Shown piece after piece: positions 1 through 8,407 of a stretch of 64,000 nt of DNA. The stretch is from positions 83,860 to 147,859 of the forward strand of contig JANQES010000143.1 in assembly GCA_028278205.1 (NCBI GenBank), given 5' to 3'. The notes below the pieces were generated by a model. It ran no database searches. It was not told the origin of the DNA and saw nothing but the letters and a program-made list of their open reading frames with translations. Source of the DNA: Rhodothermales bacterium. GTDB lineage: Bacteria > Bacteroidota > Rhodothermia > Rhodothermales > Bin80. A program made the position numbers and the translations under genes. Every line of letters begins with the position of its first letter. Within the stretch, counting starts at the first letter, position 1.

Positions 1-157
1 GGTCGCTCCTGACGGAGCTTTTGTTCTTTTTACGTTTCGGTGCTACAAACAGGTCGTCCCTACGGGACTTCAAAAATCAGCACACACAATCAGGTTTCGC
101 AAAAATCCGCAATCGGCCCTCCGCAATCCGCGTTTATCCGTGTCCATCTGCGGTTGC
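1..157. repeat. Intergenic palindrome remnants (families J and I)
   Basis: No gene is seen at the window start. Positions 1-58 match a family that recurs at 32294-32446: shared words are GCTACAAACAGGTCG and a short CCTACGG element. Positions 123-157 form one arm of the family at 7123-7209 (shared word CATCTGCGGTTGCA). The arm ends at the stop codon of the minus-strand lipoprotein gene. The other arms may lie outside the window. Confidence 0.6.
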
Positions 158-158
158 A

Positions 159-1652
159 TCAATTCCCCCGTACCCACTGCCGGATGTCGTCGAGTTTATC
201 CACCATCTCGCGCCGTTTGTTGTCGAAGGCGGCATCGCCCGGCGGTACCTGATCGATGAAAGCCTGCACGACACTCATCGCCAGCAGCCCTTGCTCCTTT
301 TTGGTGATCACATCGCGCTCGTTTTGGAACTGCGTGTAGTGGATCGAGGCGCGGGTGTAGCGCACTTCGAGTTCTGCGTGCCTGCGTTTGCTTCTGGGGA
401 TGAGGTGTTTGTGCGCGAGCACCTTGTCGAGGTTAGCCAGCGCCTCGTTGTACGACTCCGTAGCCAGGTAGACCGCCGCCAGGTTGTTGTAGGCCGCATA
501 TTCCGAGGGATCTTCGCGGATGATGTCCTCGAAAGCTGCCACGGCGCCTTCGTAGTTCTTCGTTTCGAGGTTGATTTCGCCGAGCTTTTGCCGGGCGCGT
601 TTATAATACGGATTGTCTGGCGGGACGCTGCTGTAGAGGCGTTTGGCTTCCTCGAACCGGCCTGTGGCGAAAGCCTGGTCGCCCTGCTGCAACGCCGTCG
701 GGATGACGACGGCGGGGGCCGGCTCGGCAGGCGGCGTCTCGGCAGAAGACGGTTCGGCAGAAGACGGATCGGTGGGCGACGGATCGGTGGACGACGGTAC
801 GGCGGGGGCCGGTTCGAGCGTAGGCGGCGGGTCGTTGAGGTCCTGGTTAGCCGGCTCGAAGTTCGGTGGTCGGGGCTGGGCCTCTGTAATCGGCGCCGTC
901 GGGTTGGTTTCCGGGGTAGAGGGCGAGGGCGTCGTCTCACGGGAGGGGCGCGGCGTGGGCGTTTCGGCCTGTGGGGACGGCGACGGCGTTTCGACGGTCT
1001 CGCGCGCGGCGATCTCGGCGCCGGCGGCAAAGCCGTAGGAGGGCGCGATGCGCTCCTGGCCGGTCAACACCTCGGCAGCGTAGGCAAATTGTTCTTTGGC
1101 GAGGATGACCGGCGCCGCGACCACCTGTTCGTCGTCATGTTTGAGCCGGATGTCGAACCGGGCGCCCGCACGGGCGATACCGGCGCGCGTGTTCGGACGG
1201 TCAATCGTCCAGGTAAAGCGACCACGTTCGTCCGTCGTGCCGATGTGGTGGCCGTTGGCGAAGACCTCGGCGCCGGAGAGGTTTTCTCCATCCTGGCCCG
1301 GCGCTTCGACGGTGACGCGGTAGGGCCGGAAAAAGCGCAACGTGACCTCCGTCGGTGTGCCGGGCTGCACGGCGTACTGCGACTTCGAATTGAACACGTA
1401 GCTGTTGCCCGCGCCTGCCTTGACCCTGACGAGCCGGACGGCGCCCTCGACCTTGACCGGAAACCGCAGCGCAGCGCCGCTCCAGATCTCAGACACCCCT
1501 TCGACGCTCACCGTCACGCCGGGCGGCAACGGCTTGCCGTTTTGATCCAGGCACGCCTTGATCACCAGTTCACTTTCGACGGTGTCGCTGCATGAGAAGA
1601 GCAAAAAAACCACGCTCAGCAGGAGGGTATGCCGTAAGCAGTGATCTCTCAT
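159..1652 (-). CDS. TPR-repeat lipoprotein with proline-rich linker
   Basis: This 497-residue protein has a lipoprotein signal: a hydrophobic segment ending FLLFSC, with the modified Cys at residue 21. Residues about 25-190 look like beta-sandwich, carboxypeptidase-regulatory-like domains. Residues about 215-320 are a low-complexity Pro/Ser/Thr/Glu linker. The remainder holds TPR-type repeats, for example a stretch beginning QGDQAFATGRFEEAKRLY and another containing YNNLAAVYLATESYNEAL. I infer an envelope-anchored scaffold or carbohydrate/protein-binding lipoprotein; no enzymatic motif is visible. It lies just downstream of a second small lipoprotein on the same strand, separated by a palindrome, so the two may be co-transcribed. 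A long open frame on the opposite strand is a GC-rich shadow. Specific function is unknown. Confidence 0.8.
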   Translation of the reverse strand: MRDHCLRHTLLLSVVFLLFSCSDTVESELVIKACLDQNGKPLPPGVTVSVEGVSEIWSGAALRFPVKVEGAVRLVRVKAGAGNSYVFNSKSQYAVQPGTPTEVTLRFFRPYRVTVEAPGQDGENLSGAEVFANGHHIGTTDERGRFTWTIDRPNTRAGIARAGARFDIRLKHDDEQVVAAPVILAKEQFAYAAEVLTGQERIAPSYGFAAGAEIAARETVETPSPSPQAETPTPRPSRETTPSPSTPETNPTAPITEAQPRPPNFEPANQDLNDPPPTLEPAPAVPSSTDPSPTDPSSAEPSSAETPPAEPAPAVVIPTALQQGDQAFATGRFEEAKRLYSSVPPDNPYYKRARQKLGEINLETKNYEGAVAAFEDIIREDPSEYAAYNNLAAVYLATESYNEALANLDKVLAHKHLIPRSKRRHAELEVRYTRASIHYTQFQNERDVITKKEQGLLAMSVVQAFIDQVPPGDAAFDNKRREMVDKLDDIRQWVRGN

Positions 1653-1678
1653 GGCTGATGGTGGTTGGGAGTTTCTTG

Positions 1679-1742
1679 GTGTTTTAGCGTTATAGTTCTT
1701 TTTTCAACGACCAAAACACTATAACACCATAACACTAAAACA
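1679..1742. repeat. Intergenic palindrome, family B
   Basis: The left arm (1679-1695) contains GTGTTTTAGCGTTATAG; the right arm (1713-1742) is its degenerate complement, built from units such as AACACTATAACACC. It separates two minus-strand lipoprotein genes. The same family occurs at 8315, 11685, 25195 and 57806. Confidence 0.75.
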
Positions 1743-1745
1743 CGA

Positions 1746-2168
1746 TTAACCCGTGCGTTTTTTGCCGCGTCGGAGGGCCGGCGGGGCGCGTTCGCCGACG
1801 TCCATCAGCTCCATGCGCTGCGTCCGGCCGATCATAATGACCAGATGAGGGCCTGGCCCCTGAGCGACGTGTACGTCGGTGATGCGGCCTTCCATATCGC
1901 GGAAGCGCGCCTCCGGGTGCGTGGCGATGAACGTGTAGGTGTCTGGCCGGGGCATCGCAATCCAGAAACGCCCTTCTTCATCGGTCGAGACGTATCCGGT
2001 GGGCGGGTCGGTGCTGATCTCTGCGCCGAAGAGCACGGTGCTGTCGGGCATGATGACCACGCCGGAGACAGCCAGGGCTGGCGCTTCGGTAGCGCCCTCG
2101 CCGCTTTTGCATCCGGCCAGCAGCGCCAGCGCCAGGCCGGCCACGAGTGTGAATCGGTTCAACACCAT
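1746..2168 (-). CDS. Small lipoprotein with carboxypeptidase-regulatory-like domain
   Basis: The 140-residue product begins with a lipoprotein signal ending LALLAGC (Cys near residue 20). The rest reads as one beta-sandwich: GVVIMPDSTVLFGAEISTDP followed by a TDEEGRFWIAMPRPDTYTF segment, the pattern of carboxypeptidase-regulatory-like (Pfam CarboxypepD_reg-like) domains, where a ligand-binding or structural role is usual. The C terminus is basic. It lies upstream of the TPR lipoprotein on the same strand. I infer an outer-membrane or periplasmic structural role; no catalytic residues are recognisable. Confidence 0.72.
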   Translation of the reverse strand: MVLNRFTLVAGLALALLAGCKSGEGATEAPALAVSGVVIMPDSTVLFGAEISTDPPTGYVSTDEEGRFWIAMPRPDTYTFIATHPEARFRDMEGRITDVHVAQGPGPHLVIMIGRTQRMELMDVGERAPPALRRGKKRTG

Positions 2169-2202
2169 ATGGTATCGTATCGGCAGTATGGGGCAGAGTT
2201 AA

Positions 2203-2349
2203 GGATTTTGGATTTTAGATTTTGGATTGGTCAGTTATCGATCGCTATTCATCAACCGAAAAAGCATTGCCTGTCCCAACCAGCACGGCTTTTTCGATTG
2301 CTGAAATCGGATTGGATATCACCCAATCCAAAATCTAAAATCCAAAATC
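2203..2349. repeat. Intergenic palindrome, family A, with nested hairpin
   Basis: Arms at 2203-2230 and 2323-2349 are near-perfect complements built from GATTTTGGATTTTAGATT units. Inside the loop a second pair (AAAAAGC near 2260 and GCTTTTT near 2289) could form an inner hairpin. The right arm runs into the stop codon of the acyl-CoA dehydrogenase gene. Other copies lie near 4103 (single arm), 12819, 16341, 46564 and 56261. Confidence 0.85.
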
Positions 2350-4030
2350 ACGACACCAGGGAGAGCCAGGAGGAGTTTTCCTCGTAGGCCTCTACCACGA
2401 GGGTGTTGTTGGCGAAGGCGTAGGTTGTCAGCAGACTGTCTATGTCTTGCCGGAGCATCGCCAGGCTGCCGGAGATCAGATCGCTGCGGAAGCCGAGGTC
2501 GCCCAGTTTGAGGACCAGTTCCATCGAGATGATCCGGCCCAGCACGCGTCCTAGTTCGACCAGCTTGCGCTGCGGGAGTTGCAGATTCACTTCGAAGTTC
2601 AACAATTCCTTAAAGTACTCGGCGGCGCGCTTGGTCAGGTCGTAGCCTTGCAGGAAATGGAACAGGTTTTTCTGCTTGGCGCGGCGCATCAACTTGAGCA
2701 GGGTTTCGGAGATTTGTGCATAGAGCACGTCGTTGGAGCCCTCAAAGATCTGGAACGGGCGGCTGTCTACGGTGGCGCGTCCGGCCACGTGATCGAGCCG
2801 GTAGCCTTTACCGCCGACCAACTGCAACAACGACTGCGCCGCCTCCTGCATCAGGTCAGTCAAGACGGTTTTGATGGCGTTGGCTTCGACGCCCAGGCCC
2901 GCGAGGTCGTTTTCGATAGCGGTACGTTTGCTGCTGTGGGCGCACATGGCCGAGCAGACGGTGAAGGAGGCTTGCAAACGAGCCAGGCGTTGCTGTACCT
3001 GATCGTAGTTGAAGAGGCTCTTGCCGCCGACGAAGCGTTTTTTGCAGTGGTCGAGGCCTTCGTCGAGCAGCCGTTTCAGAAAGCCCATGCCCATGCCGGG
3101 AAACTCCATCCGGCTGCGGTGCAGCACGTCGAGCATCATCTTGATGCCGGAACTCTGCGGCTGAAGCTTTTGGGTCTTGGGCACCTCGATGTCGATGCGG
3201 TTGTGGCCGTAGGGAATCAGGTAAAGCCCCAGGTTTTCGAAGTATTCCTCGACGACGATCTCCTGGCCGGGACTGTTGACGTCGCAGATGAAGAAGTCGA
3301 TGTCGCGTAGGAGGTTGCCGTCTTCGGCGCGGCGGCGGGCGGTGATGAGCCAGTAGTCGGCCCAGCCGGTGAGGCCGCCCCAGTGTTTGACGCCCCGGAC
3401 GTGGAAGTGCTCGTCGTGCTCGATGTAGGCGGTCTTCATGTTGAGCGCGTCGGTGCCGTAGTCGGGCTCGGTAATCATCAAGCCGCCCATGTTTTGCTCC
3501 TGGAGGAAGCGCTTGAAGATCGCGGCTTTGACATCCTCCTGGCCGTATTTAGCCACCGGCTGCAAGAATAACGCCCAGTTGATACCGAACGTGAGCGAGA
3601 GCGCCAGCGATTCGTAAGACGAAGCCGCCAGCATCGCCAGGCTTTCGTGGATGTGCCCGCCGCGCCCGCCGTACTCCGCCGGGATGCACACCGAGAGCGG
3701 GTTGCAGGCCATGATTTCGCGCAAGACAAACGGTGGCAGGCCGCGCCGCAGGCTCAGCTTGTCAAAGTCGGTGCGCACGTGGAAGACTTGCGCTAGCCTG
3801 GCCCGGAATTTTTCCAGGAACTCGGAGAAGGGAGCGGGTCTGCCGTTGGTTTCCGGGCGGGCCGGTGCGAAGTCGGTCAAGAGAGCTTTCAAATGGCTGT
3901 GTTGTCTGGTGGGGTCAGGTGGGGCGGTGGGGTGGACTGATGAGCCGGAGAGCCGGGGATCTTTTTCTCCGACTCTTAGAGCGTTTTTCAGTTTCGATAA
4001 ATATAACAATGAAAAGGACTTCAGGCCCAA
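2348..4030 (-). CDS. Acyl-CoA dehydrogenase family protein
   Basis: This is a flavin-dependent acyl-CoA dehydrogenase-type enzyme (alpha,beta-oxidation of acyl-CoA thioesters). Visible family features are the N-terminal helical domain, the middle segment MITEPDYGTDALNMKT typical of FAD binding, and the C-terminal IFEGSNDVLYA, whose Glu lies where the catalytic base of many family members sits. About 100 residues follow the usual core, making the protein longer (560 residues) than a standard dehydrogenase of about 380. The start is doubtful: the first codon is TTG, and codons about 15-35 coincide with a family-H-like inverted repeat (about 3938-3980). A later in-frame TTG at 3892 is a credible alternative. 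The stop codon is contributed by a palindrome arm. Substrate is not inferable. Confidence 0.88.
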   Translation of the reverse strand: MGLKSFSLLYLSKLKNALRVGEKDPRLSGSSVHPTAPPDPTRQHSHLKALLTDFAPARPETNGRPAPFSEFLEKFRARLAQVFHVRTDFDKLSLRRGLPPFVLREIMACNPLSVCIPAEYGGRGGHIHESLAMLAASSYESLALSLTFGINWALFLQPVAKYGQEDVKAAIFKRFLQEQNMGGLMITEPDYGTDALNMKTAYIEHDEHFHVRGVKHWGGLTGWADYWLITARRRAEDGNLLRDIDFFICDVNSPGQEIVVEEYFENLGLYLIPYGHNRIDIEVPKTQKLQPQSSGIKMMLDVLHRSRMEFPGMGMGFLKRLLDEGLDHCKKRFVGGKSLFNYDQVQQRLARLQASFTVCSAMCAHSSKRTAIENDLAGLGVEANAIKTVLTDLMQEAAQSLLQLVGGKGYRLDHVAGRATVDSRPFQIFEGSNDVLYAQISETLLKLMRRAKQKNLFHFLQGYDLTKRAAEYFKELLNFEVNLQLPQRKLVELGRVLGRIISMELVLKLGDLGFRSDLISGSLAMLRQDIDSLLTTYAFANNTLVVEAYEENSSWLSLVS

Positions 4031-4102
4031 TCTACCGTCCGGAAGGGTATCTTTGACGGGTTGATTTCATCATAAATAACTGGTTTTTAGCATCATACTT
4101 CG

Positions 4103-4130
4103 CCCAATCCAAAATCTAAAATCCAAAATC
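4103..4130. repeat. Lone arm of family A palindrome
   Basis: A single copy of the right arm (CCAATCCAAAATCTAAAATC and continuation) lies directly at the 3' end of the ABC exporter gene. I found no complementary left arm between 3980 and 4100, so this is either a decayed palindrome or an unpaired insertion. Confidence 0.7.
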
Positions 4131-4133
4131 ACC

Positions 4134-6002
4134 CTACCGATATCCGGCGGCTTGCAGGTGGAAGAGTTCGGCGTAGCGGCCTCGGTGGGCCAGCAGTTCC
4201 TCGTGCGTGCCGATTTCCAGGAGGCGCCCGTCGTCGAGCACAAGGATGCGGTCGGCCATGCGGACGGTCGAGAAGCGGTGCGAGATGAGCACGGCGGTCT
4301 TGTCTTGCGTCAGGTCTTTGAAGCGTTGGAAGACTTCATACTCGGCGCGGGCGTCGAGCGCGGCGGTCGGCTCGTCGAGGATCAGGATCTGGGCGTCGCG
4401 CATGTAGGCGCGTCCGAGGGCCACCTTTTGCCATTCGCCGCCTGAGAGTTCGACCCCGGCGGCAAAACGGCGCCCCACCATCTGATCATACCCGTCAGGC
4501 AGGCGACCGATGACGGTGTCGGCCAGGCTTTGCCGGGCGGCATGTTGGATGCGCGGGCGGTCTTCGCGCGCGTCGATACGCCCCACGGCAATGTTGTCGC
4601 TGGCCGTCAGGTTGTAGCGGACGAAGTTCTGGAAGATGACACCGATCTCGTTGCGCAATTCGTCGAGGTCATACTCGCGCAGGTCGTGGCCGTCGAGCAG
4701 GATGCGGCCTTCGTCGGGGTCGTAAAGCCGGGCCAGCAGCTTGACGAGCGTGGTCTTGCCGGCGCCGTTTTCGCCCACGAGCGCCAGCGCCTCGCCCGCC
4801 TTCAGCGTGAACGACACGTTGCGCAGCACCCATCGATCCGTCCCCGGATACCGGAAACTCACGTTTTCGAACCGGAACCCCTCGCGTACCGGATGCGGGA
4901 ACGGACGGGTTTCTGCCGGGGAGGCAATCTGCGGTTCGATCTCGAAAAACTCGAACAAATCCCGCAAAAAAAGCGACTGCTCGGCGATGCGGGTAAAGCG
5001 CGTGAGCATGCCTTCGAGCAAGGAGCGCAGGCGGCTGAACGAACCGGCCAAAAACGTCAAATCGCCGATGGAAAAGGCGCCGGTGACGGTGCGGTAGATG
5101 ATGAAAACGTAGGCGGCGTAATACCCGACCGTGCCAATGGCGGCTAGCGTCACACCCCAGCCCGCCCGGCGCACAGCCAGTTGCCGGTTGGCGAGGTAAT
5201 AGGCGTCGGCCAGGCGTTTGTAGCGATCTGTCAAGAAATCGGCCAGGCCGAAGATGCGGACCTCTTTGGCCGTGGTGTCGCTGGCGCCGGTATACCGCAG
5301 GTAGTCGAGTTCGCGGCGTTCCGGGGTCCACTGGAACATGAGCGAATAGTTGAGGCCGTTGAAGTGCGCCTCGCCCAGAAACGCCGGGATGAGCGCCACG
5401 GCCAGCAGCACAATCAACCACGGAGCAAAGACGACAACGCCGGCGCCCAGGAAGAGGATCGTCACGAGGTCTTGCGCCTGCCCGAAGACCTGATTCATCA
5501 GCAGGATGCGGCTCGTGGTCTGGCGGCGGGCGCGTTCGAGGCGGTCGTAAAAGTCGGCGTCTTCGAAGTGGGCCAGGTCGAGGCGGGCCGCGTGGTGCAT
5601 CAGTCGCACCGACGTCTCGTTGGTGAACAGGTCGCCGAGGAGGCTGTCGAGCAGCGCCACCGCGCGCCCCAGACCGTCCGAAAGAACCGCCAGACCGAGT
5701 TCCATGGCGACGAACGTCCACAGCAGCGTCAACTCGTCGAAGGCCGGCACCCCGCCGAGCGCCGCCAGCCGCACCACCTCGTCGATGATGAGCTTGCCGA
5801 CGTACAGCATCGCCAGGGGCAGACCGGCGCGCACCAGACGCAGCAGCAAGCTGCCGAGTGTCATCGCCGGGCTGACCTGCCAGACGAGGCGAAACAGGGG
5901 CGGCAAATTACGCAGCGCCGTGAAGCGTTCGCGCAGGCTCGGGGTCTTTTTGTCTTCCTGCCCGTTGCGCCCGCGATGTCCGTGTATAGCGTGAAAATCC
6001 AT
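4134..6002 (-). CDS. ABC exporter, fused membrane and ATPase domains
   Basis: The 622-residue protein has an N-terminal exporter-type transmembrane domain with about six hydrophobic helices (residues about 45-340) and a C-terminal nucleotide-binding domain. Walker A (GENGAGKTT), signature (LSGGEWQKVALGRA), Walker B (ILILDEPTAALD) and the switch His in VLISHRFSTVR are all intact, so it should be an active half-transporter that works as a homodimer in the inner membrane. Lipids, peptides or drugs are typical cargoes of the family; nothing here fixes the substrate. It stands alone, flanked by palindromic repeats. Confidence 0.9.
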   Translation of the reverse strand: MDFHAIHGHRGRNGQEDKKTPSLRERFTALRNLPPLFRLVWQVSPAMTLGSLLLRLVRAGLPLAMLYVGKLIIDEVVRLAALGGVPAFDELTLLWTFVAMELGLAVLSDGLGRAVALLDSLLGDLFTNETSVRLMHHAARLDLAHFEDADFYDRLERARRQTTSRILLMNQVFGQAQDLVTILFLGAGVVVFAPWLIVLLAVALIPAFLGEAHFNGLNYSLMFQWTPERRELDYLRYTGASDTTAKEVRIFGLADFLTDRYKRLADAYYLANRQLAVRRAGWGVTLAAIGTVGYYAAYVFIIYRTVTGAFSIGDLTFLAGSFSRLRSLLEGMLTRFTRIAEQSLFLRDLFEFFEIEPQIASPAETRPFPHPVREGFRFENVSFRYPGTDRWVLRNVSFTLKAGEALALVGENGAGKTTLVKLLARLYDPDEGRILLDGHDLREYDLDELRNEIGVIFQNFVRYNLTASDNIAVGRIDAREDRPRIQHAARQSLADTVIGRLPDGYDQMVGRRFAAGVELSGGEWQKVALGRAYMRDAQILILDEPTAALDARAEYEVFQRFKDLTQDKTAVLISHRFSTVRMADRILVLDDGRLLEIGTHEELLAHRGRYAELFHLQAAGYR

Positions 6003-6201
6003 GGGTGAATGGTGATGCGTGATGGTGTTTTTAAGGAGGGTAAACGCCTCTCAAATTATTTTATTTCCATTACAACTATTGTATAGACAATAATCATTTT
6101 TGATCCCTTTCTTATGTGATTCAAATCTCAGGTTGAATTATCATGTTTCAAACCTTGTTTGCTATTCTTCGTTCTTTGAACCTATCCGAAAACTCTTTTT
6201 C

Positions 6202-6300
6202 CATGTCATCCCGAGCGAAGTCGAGGGATCTCCCCGGTTGAAGGATGTCTCTACGGGGGAGATCTTTCGACTCCGCTTCGCTCCGCTCAAGATGACACAT
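6202..6300. repeat. Intergenic palindrome, family L, in a 350-bp gap
   Basis: The gap 6003-6353 holds no gene. Its main structure is an inverted repeat: left arm 6202-6239 (starting TGTCATCCCGAGCGAAGTCG) and right arm 6255-6300 (ending AAGATGACA). A smaller palindrome, TATTGT-4-ACAATA, lies near 6078-6093 in A+T-rich sequence that could hold divergent promoter elements; no clear promoter could be assigned. Confidence 0.7.
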
Positions 6301-6353
6301 GGAGAGGTTTTGCGATAGCTTATTTGGGGTGCCCGAAAAAACCCAATCAGGCC

Positions 6354-7121
6354 ATGTTTCTGCTAAAAAAGATCGTCTCGGCGTTGATGAATCCGTTGCC
6401 GGTGTGTCTCTTGCTTCTGCTCATCGGCGTGGTGCTGCTGTGGCGAGGCAAGACGCCGAAGTGGGGCCGTCGTTTCACCACGGCGGGCTTTGTGCTGCTG
6501 CTGTTGTTGTCTTTCGAGATCATTCCGGGGCAGGCCGTGCGCGCGTTGGAGAATGATTATCCGGTCTTTTCTCCGGCGGATCATCCCGGCGTGGCGGTGG
6601 AGTGGGTGGTGGTGCTGGCCGGCGGCATTCGCAACGAGCCGGGGCTGCCGCCTAACGAACAGCTTACCGCCAGCTCGCTGGTGCGCCTCGTCGAGGGGCT
6701 TCGCATCCTTCAGTTCTACCCGGACGCCCGCCTGCTGCTGGCCGGCAAAGGGTTCTTCAGCGACATCCCCGAAGCCGTCGCCATGCAAGGCGCAGCGGCG
6801 TTTCTGGGCGTCGATTCGTCTCGCGTCCAGCTAGAGGCGGAGTCCATCGATACGGCGGATCAGGCTGTGAAAATCCGCGCCATCGTAGGCGAGGATCCGT
6901 TCGTGCTGGTCACCTCGGCGATGCACCAGCGGCGGGCCATGGCGTTGTTCGAAAAGCAAGGGATGCGCCCGCTGCCGGCGCCGGCCCGGTATCGCGTTCG
7001 GTTCGAGGGCACGGTCGGTTTCAGTTCTTTCTTCCCCAGCGCGGGCCACCTGGGCAACCTGCAAGCCGCCTGGCACGAATACCTGGGCCTCGTCTGGGGC
7101 CGCCTCAACGGACAGCTTTAA
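6354..7121 (+). CDS. YdcF/ElyC/SanA-like DUF218 membrane protein
   Basis: The 255-residue protein has two N-terminal transmembrane helices (residues about 10-55) followed by a DUF218 domain. The domain starts at WVVVLAGGI and contains ARLLLAGKG and VTSAMHQRRAMALF, the order of conserved segments seen in ElyC and SanA. Characterised relatives act in envelope biogenesis or vancomycin sensitivity; the biochemical activity is not settled. I chose the ATG at 6354 over an upstream TTG at 6324 because it begins right at the charged n-region of the first helix. It is monocistronic, ending within a few bases of a palindrome it shares with the convergent argE gene. Confidence 0.85.
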   Translation: MFLLKKIVSALMNPLPVCLLLLLIGVVLLWRGKTPKWGRRFTTAGFVLLLLLSFEIIPGQAVRALENDYPVFSPADHPGVAVEWVVVLAGGIRNEPGLPPNEQLTASSLVRLVEGLRILQFYPDARLLLAGKGFFSDIPEAVAMQGAAAFLGVDSSRVQLEAESIDTADQAVKIRAIVGEDPFVLVTSAMHQRRAMALFEKQGMRPLPAPARYRVRFEGTVGFSSFFPSAGHLGNLQAAWHEYLGLVWGRLNGQL

Positions 7122-7122
7122 T

Positions 7123-7209
7123 TGCAACCGCAGATGGACGCGGATGGGCGCGGATAGTGTGGTAATCTGTGTAGATCATCCGCGTCTATCCGCGTCTATC
7201 TGCGGTTGC
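7123..7209. repeat. Intergenic palindrome, family I
   Basis: Left arm 7123-7155 (beginning TGCAACCGCAGATGGACGCG) and right arm 7178-7209 are near-perfect complements. The right arm codes for the last seven residues and the stop codon of argE on the minus strand. The structure lies between two convergent genes, as a bidirectional terminator would. Confidence 0.85.
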
Positions 7210-8283
7210 AAAATACGACCGAATAATCCCCTTATACACCTCCACAGCCCGTTCGACCTCGGCGATCTCGATGTGTTCGTCGGGGGTGTGCGAGCGTTGG
7301 CTGATGCCGGGGCCGATCTTGACCGTCGGCACGTCGTGGAGGAAGAGCCAGTCGGAGGCGGTGGGTGAGCCGAAGGGTGCGGCCTCGGGCAGGGCGGCGC
7401 GGCAGGCCTCGACGATGCGTTCGGATGTCGCCGTCGCCAGCGGGATGATACGCTTGCTATGCACCTTCACCTCCGATTCGAGCAGGTCGCTCATCAGGGC
7501 GATGATCTCCTCGTGCGTATAGGCGGGCGTGGTGCGGATATCGACGAAGAACGAGCACAGGTTGGGCACGACGTTGCGCGCCTTGCCGCCCTTGATGACC
7601 GTCACCGTCAGCGTGGGTTTGCCGAGGAAAGGGTCTTCGCGGTCGAAGGCGTAGGCGTCGAGGCGTTGGATGTCGCGGGCGGCTTTGAGGATGGCGTTGT
7701 CGCCGAGGTGGGCGCGGGCGGCGTGGGCGGTCCGTCCGTGGGCGTGGACGTGGAGGATCAGCAGGCCTTTTTGCGCCACGCACGGCTGCAACTCCGTCGG
7801 CTCGCCGACGAGCGCGGCGCTGATGGGAGGGAGGTGCGGGCGGAGGTTTTGCAGGCCGTTGTAGGTGCCGCCGAGTTCTTCGCACGCCGTCAACGCTACC
7901 ATCACCTGACCGTTTTTCGGCGTCCAGCCTTCGGCAGCCAGGTCGAGCACCGCCGTGGTCATCGCTGCGCCGCTGGCCTTGGCATCGACCGTGCCGCGCC
8001 CGTAGAGTTGACCATCCACCTCCACCGGGTCGAACGGGTCGTAGGGATGCTTTTTCGAGGGCGCGACGACGTCGAGATGCGAGTTGAGCAGCAGGCGATC
8101 CGGCCCGTCGCCGAGCCAGAAGTAGACGTTATCCTCAAACCGTTCCACCGGCAGCCCGGCCCGCTGCGCGTAGTCCTCGACGAAATCAGCAATCGGCCCT
8201 TCCTCGCGGCTCAACGACGGAAAGCGCACGAGGTCTTTGAGGAGTTCTACGGCGTTGTGCCGGTCGGTGGAGGATGGGGGCAT
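7186..8283 (-). CDS. argE: M20-family deacetylase, probably N-acetylcitrulline/acetylornithine deacetylase
   Basis: This 365-residue M20 metallohydrolase carries the full set of zinc-ligand motifs: NSHLDVV (His69, catalytic Asp71), GRGTVDAKAS (Asp100), TACEELGG (Glu135-Glu136) and GEPTEL (Glu161). It is the last gene of the arginine operon. Because the carbamoyltransferase upstream is the N-acetylornithine type, the natural substrate is probably N-acetyl-L-citrulline, giving citrulline for argininosuccinate synthase. That substrate choice is inferred from pathway logic. The final residues (ATADRRG) and the stop are encoded inside a palindromic repeat arm, so the authentic C terminus has been altered by the repeat. 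Confidence 0.9.
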   Translation of the reverse strand: MPPSSTDRHNAVELLKDLVRFPSLSREEGPIADFVEDYAQRAGLPVERFEDNVYFWLGDGPDRLLLNSHLDVVAPSKKHPYDPFDPVEVDGQLYGRGTVDAKASGAAMTTAVLDLAAEGWTPKNGQVMVALTACEELGGTYNGLQNLRPHLPPISAALVGEPTELQPCVAQKGLLILHVHAHGRTAHAARAHLGDNAILKAARDIQRLDAYAFDREDPFLGKPTLTVTVIKGGKARNVVPNLCSFFVDIRTTPAYTHEEIIALMSDLLESEVKVHSKRIIPLATATSERIVEACRAALPEAAPFGSPTASDWLFLHDVPTVKIGPGISQRSHTPDEHIEIAEVERAVEVYKGIIRSYFATADRRG

Positions 8284-8314
8284 GCGGCTGCGTTTTCGCT
8301 TTCTGGCGGGGAGG

Positions 8315-8399
8315 GTGTTATAGTGTTCCAGTGTTATAGAGTTTTAGTTCTTTAAAATCAGACAACTATAACACTAAAACACCATAACACTAAAACACT
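8315..8399. repeat. Intergenic palindrome, family B
   Basis: Arms at 8315-8348 and 8364-8399 are built from degenerate GTGTTATA/GTGTTTTA units and their complements. It separates argE from argB inside the operon, so if it terminates transcription it cannot do so completely. Confidence 0.8.
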
Positions 8400-8407
8400 C
8401 GAAACAC

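Noticed and set aside
21..1595. Long open frame (524 codons) antisense to the TPR lipoprotein gene
   Set aside because: It is a GC-rich shadow: its translation is Arg/Gly/Val-rich with low-complexity RRR runs, while the minus-strand frame has a lipobox and TPR repeats.
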